Made by a program: the position numbers and the translations under genes. The notes beneath the pieces were generated by a model, which had not been told where the DNA came from, did not search any database, and saw only the letters and a program-made list of their open reading frames with translations. Positions 8,446 to 17,961 of a DNA stretch of 64,000 nucleotides are shown here, one piece after another (position 1 is the stretch's first letter; each line of letters opens with the position of its first letter). This DNA comes from Flavobacterium sp. UMI-01 (GTDB taxonomy: Bacteria; Bacteroidota; Bacteroidia; Flavobacteriales; Flavobacteriaceae): the NCBI RefSeq assembly GCF_019656315.1, contig NZ_BPLU01000038.1, positions 638,095 to 702,094 on the forward strand. The letters run 5' to 3'.

Positions 8446-11250
8446 TTAAAATTTTACTTTGAATTTCTTTTCTTTATAATCTCTTACAGCAATAAGCATT
8501 ACCTCTTTGCCTTTAAATTCCGCAAGCAACTTTTGTAAGCTTGCAATATTTTGTACTCGCTTCCCATTGACTTGCTGAATCACCCAATCTTTTTCTAATT
8601 TGGCATCCAGCCACATTTTACCTTTTTCGACATCAATCGATTTGATATAACATCCAAAATCATAGCCTCCCGTGGCATCAATCAGGTCGGGATCATCGGC
8701 TATATTAATCATTACAGCACCTGCCACTTCTTTTTCGACTGCTTTTTTAGTAACTGTTGCTTTTCCTTCATAATTCCCAGCAATTAAAGTACTGAGCCAA
8801 CTTGGATGAACCACTTCATCCACTTTTACAAATGAAGCTTCAGCAATAACACCTACCGCAATACCTTGCTCATCAAAAGTTCTTGATTTGACTACCGTGT
8901 TCTGATTTAGTTTAAAAGGTTGGGTATAAATTTTCGAATGAACAGTCGGCTCCGATCCGTCTAAGGTATATGTTATTACAGCATTTTTATCTGCTCTTTT
9001 ATCTGCCTGTAAACTAACTGTAGTTTCAGTCGAAAATTCACCACCATACGGTGTGATTCGGGTCATTTGATGTCCAAACTGATCCATTGGAAAATTCTTA
9101 AAGCCTAATTGAAGTGCTGGAGATCCTGCTTTTACTTGATAATTTCCAGCTTTGGCATCCACAAACATCGGATTAGCAGCTATCGAATGGGTATCATATC
9201 CTTTTTGTTGCCAATCTTTAAAAGACACTCCATTAGTAACCTCAAAATTTTCAGGGAAATTGATATTCCAATACAAATTATCGTCATAACGAGTACTCCA
9301 TTTGGTCGCTGTAGGCAAACCTATATCGCGAATAAACGCTTTGGTAGGTTCTTTGCTTCCTGGCAAAGCGCCCGAAATAACGAAAATATTAGAATACACT
9401 TCGTCCTCCGAATTTTTAGGCCAAACGTGCCAACCCAAAGGCACTGCACTCACGGTTATATTGTTAAAAACTTTACGAGCCATTCCGTCTCGTAATTTTA
9501 TTGTAGAACCTAGATTGAGGTTGTTGTAAATTTCATAATAACTCGAACCGTCATCTAAATCGATGGTCCAGTTACCCGCGCTGATGGATTTGCGGTAGTT
9601 GGCGATTTTATTATTTCTTAAAATGACATTATCAATCGCATCTAATTTGGTTAACTCTTTTATAAAATGGTCGTCAGAACCTCGAGAGCCTTTCCATTGG
9701 CGTTCGCGTCCCCAAGCATTAAAAGGACCGTGTTCGCCTGTTTCTCTTACCGTTTCCCATATATCATTATATTCAATGATATGACCACCCCAAGTCCCGT
9801 CATTGATGCAAATTCCAGCTCGAGGACAATTGTAAATCGTGTTATGCGAAGCTGTAATTTTATGACTCATCGAAATATAAACACCTGCTACTTGTTTTCC
9901 AAAATCACCAAAATCATGCATAATCGAATTTTCAACAACACAGTTTTTAGGATAATCTTCGGTTTTAGGACCGGGTTCTAAGTCCATGTTTTTACGCATG
10001 GCTTCCCAATCTTTGCCTAACAATTCTTTGTCGTCCCAAGTTTGATAAAAACGCACTGCCGATGGTAATCCTACAAAACAAACCGCACTTTCGCCCGTAT
10101 GCACAAAGCGGGAATTGCTGACAGTGTTGTTTCGATTATAACCACTCATAAAAACACCATTTCCGCCAATGTCTTCAAAATTACAGTCGGTAATCGTGCA
10201 ATGGGCTGTACCTTCCATAAATACTGCACCTCCTCTGTGAATCGCCCAATCTCCTCGGGCAACAGGCTCATAAGTATCCATAAAAGTGGTCAATGATTGT
10301 GTAAAATGAAAACCTTTGAACGTGATGTACTGTACGGGCTGGCTCGAATTTCCTTTTAATTGTATGAAATCCTTCAATACTGGAACTTCGATTAGGGCTT
10401 TCTTCAAATCAGTACCTGCCTTAGGATAGTAATACAAAAGGCCTTTTTGGTTATCCAAAAACCATTCCTCAGCTACATCTAATTCTTCGAAAATATTATC
10501 AATAAAATACCAAGACGCTTTTTCTCCTTTACCTCCAATACCATGAGAGCGTTGCAATTGCCACCCTCCTTCACCTAAAAACACTTTCTGACTTTCTTTA
10601 TCAATACTCTTTATGCGGTATTGCATATTTCCCCAGTTGTGACTTTGAAAGGCATGTACAATTCCGGTCGTGGGGTTTTCCCAATTTTTGGTAGGAACAT
10701 CGTTTTTTTTCAACCCAAACCAAGCATCATATCGCTTGTCTGTTCCGTCATTAACCTGTAAATAACCTTTCCCGCCTCGTAACGGATTTTCATAATCATA
10801 GTTAGGATAACGCGCTCTGATTTGGCGCTGTCCGTTTACAAACAGTTGATCGAAAGGAAGATTCGATGGAACTTTTGCCACATAGATTCCGTTTTTATAA
10901 GGTTTCCATGGTAGATTTTCTAATGGTTTTGACCCTTTTAAAAATACTTTGGCTCCCGGTTGAGTTGAAAACAAAATAGGAAATTGAGCCGTTCCAGATA
11001 ATTGGGCGTCAAAAACCACCGTTTGTTTTAAATAATACGTTCCTTCCTCAAACCAAACGGTAACAGCCTCTTTGCCAGCATATTTTTTTAATTCTAAAAC
11101 CGCTCTTTCAAAACTCGCAAATGGAGCGGTTTTAGAACCTGTATCTTTGTCTTTGCCTTTAGTCGAAACATGAATTTCATGAAGAGCATAGGTTGTTTGT
11201 AAAGAAAAAGCAGTCGTTAAGAGGACGAAAACGAATTGGGTAAATTTCAT
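8446..11250 (-). CDS. Large secreted beta-helix glycan-active protein with chitobiase-C-like and PDZ domains (GH141-like)
   Basis: A 934-residue protein with a leader ending near TTYALHE. Residues about 25-130 hold the HVSTKGKDKDTGS opening and FEEGTYYL segment usual for beta-helix glycosidases. Residues about 300-720 are a long right-handed beta-helix with HCTITDCNFEDIGGNGVF and NNTVSNSRFVHTGESAV coils. The arrangement resembles GH141-type proteins, which include alpha-L-fucosidase and xylanase activities. Residues about 755-815 (TYTLDGSEPTVHSKIYTQPF) form a chitobiase/hexosaminidase C-terminal-like module. The last 90 residues (DWVIQQVNGKRVQNIASLQK) look like a PDZ domain. The PDZ tail on a glycan enzyme is unusual. 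It follows a 386-bp gap and starts the next sub-operon with the esterase. Confidence 0.68.
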   Translation of the reverse strand: MKFTQFVFVLLTTAFSLQTTYALHEIHVSTKGKDKDTGSKTAPFASFERAVLELKKYAGKEAVTVWFEEGTYYLKQTVVFDAQLSGTAQFPILFSTQPGAKVFLKGSKPLENLPWKPYKNGIYVAKVPSNLPFDQLFVNGQRQIRARYPNYDYENPLRGGKGYLQVNDGTDKRYDAWFGLKKNDVPTKNWENPTTGIVHAFQSHNWGNMQYRIKSIDKESQKVFLGEGGWQLQRSHGIGGKGEKASWYFIDNIFEELDVAEEWFLDNQKGLLYYYPKAGTDLKKALIEVPVLKDFIQLKGNSSQPVQYITFKGFHFTQSLTTFMDTYEPVARGDWAIHRGGAVFMEGTAHCTITDCNFEDIGGNGVFMSGYNRNNTVSNSRFVHTGESAVCFVGLPSAVRFYQTWDDKELLGKDWEAMRKNMDLEPGPKTEDYPKNCVVENSIMHDFGDFGKQVAGVYISMSHKITASHNTIYNCPRAGICINDGTWGGHIIEYNDIWETVRETGEHGPFNAWGRERQWKGSRGSDDHFIKELTKLDAIDNVILRNNKIANYRKSISAGNWTIDLDDGSSYYEIYNNLNLGSTIKLRDGMARKVFNNITVSAVPLGWHVWPKNSEDEVYSNIFVISGALPGSKEPTKAFIRDIGLPTATKWSTRYDDNLYWNINFPENFEVTNGVSFKDWQQKGYDTHSIAANPMFVDAKAGNYQVKAGSPALQLGFKNFPMDQFGHQMTRITPYGGEFSTETTVSLQADKRADKNAVITYTLDGSEPTVHSKIYTQPFKLNQNTVVKSRTFDEQGIAVGVIAEASFVKVDEVVHPSWLSTLIAGNYEGKATVTKKAVEKEVAGAVMINIADDPDLIDATGGYDFGCYIKSIDVEKGKMWLDAKLEKDWVIQQVNGKRVQNIASLQKLLAEFKGKEVMLIAVRDYKEKKFKVKF

Positions 11251-11636
11251 GTTTATTTTGAATAATTATTAAAAAGTAAAGCTCATTTAACCAAAATTGC
11301 ATTAAAAAATAGAATTGAAAAAGCATCTATTCCGCTGAAATCAATCGCCTTTTGGAATACATTTTAACCCAAAATCTGCATTAGAATTTTATTATTTTCT
11401 TTCACGCAGATTAGGCAGATTTCCGCAGATTTCATGTTAAAAAAACTATTAAAAAACGGTGTAAATCCGTTTCATCTGTGTTATCCGTGTTCCTAGGCAT
11501 ATCTAGGTTTAACTCCATTTTGGTTAAATAAAATTACTTTTTTTCAAAAGTATCACTCTCTCAAATAAGGGATAAAAATGTTGCAATTGCTTATATTGAA
11601 AACAATTATTGTATTTTCAGTTTAAAACCTATTCTG
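11251..11636. other. 386-bp gap with dispersed repeat, no gene
   Basis: No convincing reading frame. The middle part carries the sequence CACGCAGATTAGGCAGATTT and, at 11458-11492 on the minus strand, a copy of the ACACAGATGAAACGGAT repeat family. The gap divides the polysaccharide locus into two likely transcription units. Confidence 0.55.
11458..11492 (-). repeat. Dispersed intergenic repeat, ACACAGATGACACAGAT family, copy 2 (inverted)
   Basis: Read on the minus strand it is AACACGGATAACACAGATGA followed by AACGGATTTACACCG, matching the copies at 4469 and 52064 with a few substitutions. It lies in the gap after the 606-residue sulfatase. Confidence 0.55.
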
Positions 11637-13457
11637 TTAGCTTCTTTTCAAATCCCCAATTCGAGTGATTTTAAAATAAAAAGTACCTATTTCTTTTTTA
11701 TCGCCATCAATAAACCAAGAACTCATCGCGGTTTTTCCTTTGGTAAAATTCCCTTTAAACAAGACCGATTTAGCGTCTGCCGAAACCGGTTTTTCCTCTT
11801 TCCAAGCGCCAATTTTAAGCACAGCTGATTTGAAATTCATTGCTTTTCCTTCGGATATTTCATCGGTATAGGTAGTTGCTTTTCGACCTGCCACGCCTTC
11901 ATTGATTTTCAATCCCGACTCAAATGGCCAACGGCTCACTTCAATTTCATATACGCCATCGCGATCAAAATTTAAAGTAAATTCGCCCCCAATAGGATTC
12001 AGTTTTCCTTCTCTGATATAATCCTGATTCCACGGAATTGTAGAATCGTGTACGTGTTCGTCATGACAGGTAATTTCAACAGGATTTTGTTTATCAGAAC
12101 CTACAATGATTTCTGGAAAAATATTGAATTCGGTTGAAACCGAGCTCCACCATTCTTCATAATACCCACGCATTTTCGCTACTACATCGGGAAATTGAGC
12201 GGCTATATTGTTGTTTTGACCTGGGTCTTTGGAAACATCATACAATTCGGTACCGTTTACCAGTCGCATTTTATCGGACATCACGGCACTTTTTCGCCAT
12301 TTGATAGGCTCTTGAACGCGTTGTGAATCGGTGATTAAATAATCGCGTTTGAAAACGGCATTTTTATCTAATAATAACGAAGAAATATCACTTCCGTCCA
12401 AGTCTAATTTGGGCATTTCCAACTTACAAATGGTTGCTAGCGAAGGCAAAACATCCAAGTGTGCCGCTAATGTATTGACATCTCTTCCACCAGAAATTTT
12501 TCCCGCAGGGTACGAAATAAAGAAAGGAACTCGGTGTCCGCCTTCGTATTCGCTGTTTTTAATCCCTTTCATATTGGCATTATAGCCGTACATTTTTCCA
12601 TCAGTTTCTTTGTAACCACTAGCTGTACCGTTATCCGTCAAGAAGATAACAATCGTATTTTCGTCCAATTTCAACTGTTTCAATTTGTCTTGAAGTCTTT
12701 TGAAATTATCATCGACATTGGTAATCATTGCATAAAACTTTTTCAATTCCTCAGGAATCGCTTCGTTTTTGTACTTGTTGTAATAATCGGCTGGCACATT
12801 AAATGGAAGATGAGGCGCATTGGGTGCGATATAACAAAAGAACGGTTTGTCTTTGTTGGTTTCAATATACTTCATCGCTTCGTCAAACCAAACATCGGTA
12901 CAATAGCCTTTTACTTTTTTAGGCACGCCATTTTCTAAATAGGTGTCATCAAAATAATCATTGTTCCAATAATCAGGCGTTTGTCCCACACCACCGCCGC
13001 CATGTATCAACGTATGTTTAAAGCCTTTGTCTTGTGGACGTGACGGATAACTATCGCCTAAATGCCATTTACCAAACATTCCTGTTTCGTAGCCGTTGTT
13101 TTGGAACACATTGGCCATCGTTACTTCTTTTTCACGAAGAATAGAAACTCCGCCAATGGTATGCCAAACCCCAACTCGATTAGCATAACGTCCTGTCATC
13201 AAGCCCGAACGTGAAGGTGCGCAGGTAGGTCCCACATGAAAATCAGTCAATCGGACCGATTTTTTATAAAATTGATCTAAGTGTGGCGTTTTTACAATAG
13301 GGTTTCCGGTACACCCTAAATCACCATAACCTTGATCATCTGTAATTATAATAATGACATTGGGTTTCTTTGTGTTTTGCGCCGTTGCCTGCTGCGTTTG
13401 GAATACCAATCCCAAAGCCAAACACCAGATTCCTTTGCTTAAATGTTTCAATTTCAT
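11637..13457 (-). CDS. Secreted arylsulfatase A-like sulfatase with C-terminal extension
   Basis: A 606-residue S1 sulfatase with a signal peptide ending in ATAQ. Metal ligands Asp40/Asp41 are in IIIITDDQGYGDLGC, and the maturation motif CAPSR is at 79-83, followed by SGLMTGRYANRVGV as in arylsulfatase A-like enzymes. GKWHLGD and FLTDNGTASGY supply the other conserved active-site segments. After the catalytic domain (about residue 450) comes a 150-residue beta-rich tail (GEFTLNFDRDGVYEIEVSRW) often found in Bacteroidetes sulfatases and possibly substrate-binding. It lies 36 bp downstream of the GHL15-like gene in the same operon. It likely removes sulfate groups so that the exo-glycosidases can act; the position of the sulfate is not predictable here. 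Confidence 0.9.
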   Translation of the reverse strand: MKLKHLSKGIWCLALGLVFQTQQATAQNTKKPNVIIIITDDQGYGDLGCTGNPIVKTPHLDQFYKKSVRLTDFHVGPTCAPSRSGLMTGRYANRVGVWHTIGGVSILREKEVTMANVFQNNGYETGMFGKWHLGDSYPSRPQDKGFKHTLIHGGGGVGQTPDYWNNDYFDDTYLENGVPKKVKGYCTDVWFDEAMKYIETNKDKPFFCYIAPNAPHLPFNVPADYYNKYKNEAIPEELKKFYAMITNVDDNFKRLQDKLKQLKLDENTIVIFLTDNGTASGYKETDGKMYGYNANMKGIKNSEYEGGHRVPFFISYPAGKISGGRDVNTLAAHLDVLPSLATICKLEMPKLDLDGSDISSLLLDKNAVFKRDYLITDSQRVQEPIKWRKSAVMSDKMRLVNGTELYDVSKDPGQNNNIAAQFPDVVAKMRGYYEEWWSSVSTEFNIFPEIIVGSDKQNPVEITCHDEHVHDSTIPWNQDYIREGKLNPIGGEFTLNFDRDGVYEIEVSRWPFESGLKINEGVAGRKATTYTDEISEGKAMNFKSAVLKIGAWKEEKPVSADAKSVLFKGNFTKGKTAMSSWFIDGDKKEIGTFYFKITRIGDLKRS

Positions 13458-13493
13458 TTTTTCTATTTTAGTTAGAAACGGTATGGGTTTGTA

Positions 13494-14714
13494 TTATTTC
13501 CAAGTAATTTTTGCTTTTCTGGTCTCCGTATTTACCCAAACACTAGCACGTTCAAATTCACGAGTAAATTCCCAACCGTCCGCTTTTACACGTTTGTAAG
13601 CGCCTTTAGGACTTCCTAATGGTTTTTGCAACGCTGGATAATCCACTAAGTTTCCGTCTTCTAAATTCCATCCCCAGTTCCATTGAAAATACGAATAGGG
13701 TTGTGCTCCAATCAGGTAACAAGCATGGTAAAACTCCAATTGCTCGTGTGATTTTTTTTCGATTCCCGAAGTTCCTGTAGCTCCCATAGTGATGTCAGCC
13801 TTTCCTTTTCCTTTGGCGCCAAAGCGGTAAATAGACATTTTTCCAGCCTTAGCAATGCGTTCCATATCTTGCCAATCTTTCAATAAACTTTCTTTACTCA
13901 TCACATCTTCGTTATAATGTTCGAACATAAAAGCATCGCAAGAAGGAAAAACTTCCTTGGTGTTAGCCGCATTGTTTCCTACCAAGATTTTATTAGGTCC
14001 TATTTGTTTTTTCAATTCGGCCATCATTTCACCTTTGGCTTTGGCAATTTCGGCTAATTTATCTTTTGGATAGTCTGCCTTGGCATCGACATTCATACGG
14101 TCAATAAAAATTCCGTCAGCACCTGAAATACGAACGCCTTCTGCTGCTGAGGCTACCCACCATTTACGGAAATCCGGATTCAACGCTTCAAAATAATAGG
14201 TAAAAGCAGGACCATTTGTTTTTTCCATGAGTTTTCCTGTCTTAGGATTGATGGCTAAGAATTTGGTTAACTCTGGATTTTTAGCAATTCCTTCAGGGGT
14301 AAATTCTTTATTGAATTGTGTAAAAGGCCAAGCCACATACGAATTGTAATAAAACAATATTTTGATGGCTGGTTTTTCTTTATGAAACGCTTCTACCTCG
14401 TGTTTGGTTCCTAAAACCGCATCCCCCAATTGCTTGTAAGCATGTGATTTTTCCATACTAATAAAATCACTTCTCTTAGCAATGAATTCAACCTCTTTTG
14501 GCTCTAACACACGATTTATATCCCCAAAATGATAATACATAGGTGTTGTTTCCCAACTGAATTTTGGATAAAATTTTTGGGCTTTAAAATTTGTACCATC
14601 ATTAAGTTTAAATGTTGCCTTTTTCTGTCCGTAAGAGCAAATGCTTACTAACATTAAACAGAGAAGAGTTAAACCTTTACTAAATGGATTCGCTAACAAT
14701 TGTATTTTTTTCAT
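13494..14714 (-). CDS. Secreted GHL15-like putative glycoside hydrolase
   Basis: A 406-residue protein with a leader ending in SICSYGQ. The body reads as a TIM barrel: FYPKFSWETTPMYYHFGD at the start, then IKILFYYNSYVAWPF, GADGIFIDRMNVDAKADYP near residues 195-213, KILVGNNAANTKEVFP, and CDAFMFEHYNED. The GIFIDRM strand with its Asp and the MFEHYNE strand with its Glu are candidate acid residues. This matches the hypothetical glycosidase family often called GHL15, for which I know no firm general activity. Spacing to both neighbours is 33-36 bp, so it belongs to the operon. A role in trimming oligosaccharides is inferred only from location. Confidence 0.6.
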   Translation of the reverse strand: MKKIQLLANPFSKGLTLLCLMLVSICSYGQKKATFKLNDGTNFKAQKFYPKFSWETTPMYYHFGDINRVLEPKEVEFIAKRSDFISMEKSHAYKQLGDAVLGTKHEVEAFHKEKPAIKILFYYNSYVAWPFTQFNKEFTPEGIAKNPELTKFLAINPKTGKLMEKTNGPAFTYYFEALNPDFRKWWVASAAEGVRISGADGIFIDRMNVDAKADYPKDKLAEIAKAKGEMMAELKKQIGPNKILVGNNAANTKEVFPSCDAFMFEHYNEDVMSKESLLKDWQDMERIAKAGKMSIYRFGAKGKGKADITMGATGTSGIEKKSHEQLEFYHACYLIGAQPYSYFQWNWGWNLEDGNLVDYPALQKPLGSPKGAYKRVKADGWEFTREFERASVWVNTETRKAKITWK

Positions 14715-14747
14715 TTATATTTTATTTTATTCTATAATTCTATTTCA

Positions 14748-16205
14748 TTATTTTTTTTGATTCCAAAGTGGGTATGGGTCATCATGGGCTTTCATTTGCT
14801 CTGCCAACAACGCTTCCATTTCGGCTAATTTTTTAGCGTATTTAGGATTAGTAGCTAAATTGGTTTCCATTTCGCCTTTTTTATGATGCTCTGGCAAATA
14901 CTCGTTAGGATTTTCTTTTAAATTAAACAGTTGTGTTTCTCTCACCGTTCCATCCATTACATCGTATTTGATTAACTTCCAATCTCCTTTTTTAACCGTG
15001 CGCATTCCTGGTTTTGAACCTCCCGCATAAACCCCATACATCACATCACGAACGACTTGTTTTTCACCTTTTAAAACAGGAACAAAACTTTTGCCCTCTA
15101 CTGTTTTCGGAATTTCAATGCCTGCTAAATCGCATAAGGTAGGCAATACATCCAATAGATAAATATTACCCTCTACACGTTTTCCAGGTTTGATTCCAGG
15201 ACCTTTCACAATAAATGGGACTCTCCAACTGTGTTCATATAAATTTTGTTTCCCCATCAATCCATGTCTTCCAATGGCAATTCCGTGATCGGCTGTATAA
15301 ATGATATAGGTGTTTTCTAATTCACCCATCGCTTTTAATTTTTTAAGCACTTTACCTAATTGAATATCGACATTTTCGCTACAAGCAAATTCACGTCCTA
15401 CTTCATTTCGAATCGTTTGCTCGTCACGGTTTTTCCATACCCCGCTTACACTTTCTTCGTCACGAAGATTTACATGACCGTGAAAAAAAGGATGTTTGGA
15501 TAAATAATTATCTGGCAATTGAGGTTGTTTTGGATTCGATGGTGGTAAGCTGGTTTTATCTTTATGATTAGTCGCTCCGTATTTTGCCAATAACTCTGGA
15601 GTTCCATCACGAGTGTCGTGTGGATGAGAGAAACCAAAATAGATAAAGAAAGGGTCTTTTTCCTTACCTTGTTCTCTTTCTGCTAAATATTCCAGTACTT
15701 GTTTCGCATGCCAAGCGCTACCAGACTCCTCAGTCCCTCCTCTTTTAGTGGCATCCCTAACAACCGTAAATTGTTGGTTTGCTGCTGCAAAAGAATTTCC
15801 TTTTTTACAAGTACGCATGGTTTTATAGCCGGCTCTATTAAATACTGCACCAATGGTTTGTTGTTCTAAACCAATGGGTTCGTTCACGTTTTTATGACCT
15901 GAACTAGCTGGTAAATGCCATAAGCTACGCCCTGACATAATCATGTGACGTGAAGGGGTACAAACCCCACCTATCGCAGCTCCCATGTGACGGGCTCCGT
16001 CAAAAACGACACCTTCTTTAGCTAATTTTTCAATATTGGGCGTATCCAAAATAGATTTCGCATTATAGATTTTTAAATCAAAAGGCGATTGATCATCTAC
16101 TAAAACAAATAAGAAATTAGGTCTCTTTTTTTCGATTCCTTTTTTTTGTGCAAAACCAAAACTTACCGATAGAAGTATGCTTAGGGTTACTAGTACTTTT
16201 TTCAT
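14748..16205 (-). CDS. Secreted sulfatase, iduronate-2-sulfatase-like
   Basis: A 485-residue S1 sulfatase with signal peptide ending in FGFAQ. Asp37/Asp38 lie in FLFVLVDDQSPFDL, the formylglycine motif CTPSR is at 82-86 and is followed by HMIMSGRSLWHLP. TADHGIAIGRHGLMGKQNLYEHSWRVP is close to the conserved metal/sulfate segment of iduronate-2-sulfatase-type enzymes. The three sulfatases in the locus differ clearly in this segment and in the CxPxR motif (CAPTR, CAPSR, CTPSR), so they probably act on different sulfate positions. The stop is only 10 bp upstream-to-downstream from the GH172 gene, consistent with one transcript. Confidence 0.88.
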   Translation of the reverse strand: MKKVLVTLSILLSVSFGFAQKKGIEKKRPNFLFVLVDDQSPFDLKIYNAKSILDTPNIEKLAKEGVVFDGARHMGAAIGGVCTPSRHMIMSGRSLWHLPASSGHKNVNEPIGLEQQTIGAVFNRAGYKTMRTCKKGNSFAAANQQFTVVRDATKRGGTEESGSAWHAKQVLEYLAEREQGKEKDPFFIYFGFSHPHDTRDGTPELLAKYGATNHKDKTSLPPSNPKQPQLPDNYLSKHPFFHGHVNLRDEESVSGVWKNRDEQTIRNEVGREFACSENVDIQLGKVLKKLKAMGELENTYIIYTADHGIAIGRHGLMGKQNLYEHSWRVPFIVKGPGIKPGKRVEGNIYLLDVLPTLCDLAGIEIPKTVEGKSFVPVLKGEKQVVRDVMYGVYAGGSKPGMRTVKKGDWKLIKYDVMDGTVRETQLFNLKENPNEYLPEHHKKGEMETNLATNPKYAKKLAEMEALLAEQMKAHDDPYPLWNQKK

Positions 16206-16215
16206 TCTTTTATTT

Positions 16216-17865
16216 TTATTTTTTGTCGTTTGTTTTTAAATCATTTGGAAATCCTTCTGGCAAAGGTGGGATAACCAATACCCCTTTAGGATCTGGAGTT
16301 CTATTCGATGTTGTTTTTGCATCCCCATACCAGTACATCCCTACTCCATAGCCCATATCACATTTGGTTCCGCTCCACACTTCCATATCCAGAACTAACG
16401 AACGCTCAAAAGGCATGCCATCTAAAGCACGAGTACGTGTTTCCGTACTATAACCCGAAGTGTTTTTTTCGTTAGTCTTCTTAGGATTCAACTTATTATA
16501 CACATACGAACGAGGTTGTGCATGAAAAGGATGTTCATAGAATTCGGTGCTTCTACCACCCCAAGAATAGGCATAATAATCCTCCGTTCCTGTTCCAAAA
16601 ATCGATGGAAAATCTTCGCCATCGACCCAAATTTTTTCATCACCTTCCCCCCACCATCTCGCTACGGGATTCATAATCGTCAAAGCATCTCCTACATAAA
16701 CGCCACGTCCTTTCAGACTTACATAATTCCAATCGGAAAACGGACGTGTTGGCACTGGATATTGCCCTCGCCAAGCGGCATTAAAATATAGGGTTTGAGC
16801 ATCCCATTTGTAATCTCCAACTATTGCTTCTAATTGTAAATCAACCGCTTCTTTTCCTAAATTAACTACTGTAATTTTTCCTGATTTTTTATAAGGCATC
16901 ACCCAACGGCAAGACATCGTTCCATCAGCATCTACCGTTTGATACCACCCTTGTACTGGATTTAATCCGATACCTGTTCCAAAAAAATCACCGATAGGTG
17001 TCCAAACGGTTTGTTGCCCATCAAATTCCATTTTCAAAACTACCGAACGTGTTACTGCTGGATTTTTATAATCACCTAATTTCAGTACCAATGAACGTAC
17101 TGCACCTTCACCGCTTGGTAAATTGATTGATGTTTCTTTATTTGATTTTACTACTTCTTTTACGGCTACTTTTTTCCCTTCTTTAGTATTTTGAGGATTA
17201 GAAAGTTCTTTTCCTATTTTTTCAATAAGCGGTTTTGCCTTATTAAAATCTTCCATGGTAAACGTCTTTACGGCCGTTCCTTTATTGTATTTTCTATAGG
17301 TATATTGGAAAAAGTAAGGTTGTTTCAACGCAGTGATTTTACAACTTTTAGCATACGGAATTGGGAAAAACGAAACTCCTGAACGCAACGATGGGTGTGC
17401 AAAAGGATAAGGAAACAGTCCCGTACCGTCAAAAAGACTAATCATATTCCCTTCCAATACTGGTTTGGGATTGCCGTCTAAATAAATACGAATAATAATA
17501 TCACTACCTGGTTTTAATTGATCTAACCATGGAGACCAAACACGTACTATAGCACCCGGACCAGAATCTTCCATCATTACCCATTCTTTTTCCCCTTTAT
17601 TCTCCTCAATTCGAATGAAATTGATACTTTTTTCACCTTTATTAAAATCGTTATTTGTGAACCAGCCTACAGTATCTTTGGGATTTTTTGAAGCTCTATT
17701 GTAGCTACTGGCTTGCTGTAGTCTGAAATTGTTATCTGGAAAACGTGTCATGGCGTCTCGATTCACCATTTCCTTTAAAAGTGATTCCATAGAAACTTTA
17801 TCTTGCGCAAAGACTCCAACTGATACACTTATTGCTAATAAGCAAAGTATTTTTTTTATTTTCAT
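16216..17865 (-). CDS. Secreted DUF2961 protein, GH172-family glycoside hydrolase
   Basis: I chose the ATG at 17865 because it opens directly into a signal peptide (MKIKKILCLLAISVSVGVFAQ); an in-frame ATG at 17925 would add 20 residues without one. The mature part has the DUF2961 pattern: EWVMMEDSGPGAIVRVWSPW, IRIYLDGNPKPVLEG, FPYPFAHPSLRSGVSFFPIP, then WRGQYPVPTRPFSDWNYVSL and IFGTGTEDYYAYSWG near the C-terminal half. DUF2961 was renamed GH172 after enzymes acting on fructofuranose or arabinofuranose were found, but the family is broad. In this locus it probably hydrolyses a side chain of the sulfated polymer. It lies 10 bp before the sulfatase at 16205 and 96 bp after the lyase-like gene upstream. 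Confidence 0.8.
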   Translation of the reverse strand: MKIKKILCLLAISVSVGVFAQDKVSMESLLKEMVNRDAMTRFPDNNFRLQQASSYNRASKNPKDTVGWFTNNDFNKGEKSINFIRIEENKGEKEWVMMEDSGPGAIVRVWSPWLDQLKPGSDIIIRIYLDGNPKPVLEGNMISLFDGTGLFPYPFAHPSLRSGVSFFPIPYAKSCKITALKQPYFFQYTYRKYNKGTAVKTFTMEDFNKAKPLIEKIGKELSNPQNTKEGKKVAVKEVVKSNKETSINLPSGEGAVRSLVLKLGDYKNPAVTRSVVLKMEFDGQQTVWTPIGDFFGTGIGLNPVQGWYQTVDADGTMSCRWVMPYKKSGKITVVNLGKEAVDLQLEAIVGDYKWDAQTLYFNAAWRGQYPVPTRPFSDWNYVSLKGRGVYVGDALTIMNPVARWWGEGDEKIWVDGEDFPSIFGTGTEDYYAYSWGGRSTEFYEHPFHAQPRSYVYNKLNPKKTNEKNTSGYSTETRTRALDGMPFERSLVLDMEVWSGTKCDMGYGVGMYWYGDAKTTSNRTPDPKGVLVIPPLPEGFPNDLKTNDKK

Positions 17866-17961
17866 AGTTTTTTTTTGATAGTTAATGAGTTTGACTATTC
17901 GAATTGGCAATAGTTTAATTGTCATTCTATTGTATTTCTCGAAATCTGGCTCTTTTTGAAA

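Noticed and set aside
9109..9495. A 128-codon plus-strand frame opposite the beta-helix/PDZ gene
   Set aside because: Antisense shadow of a long well-supported gene; the protein is low in structure and rich in rare patterns.
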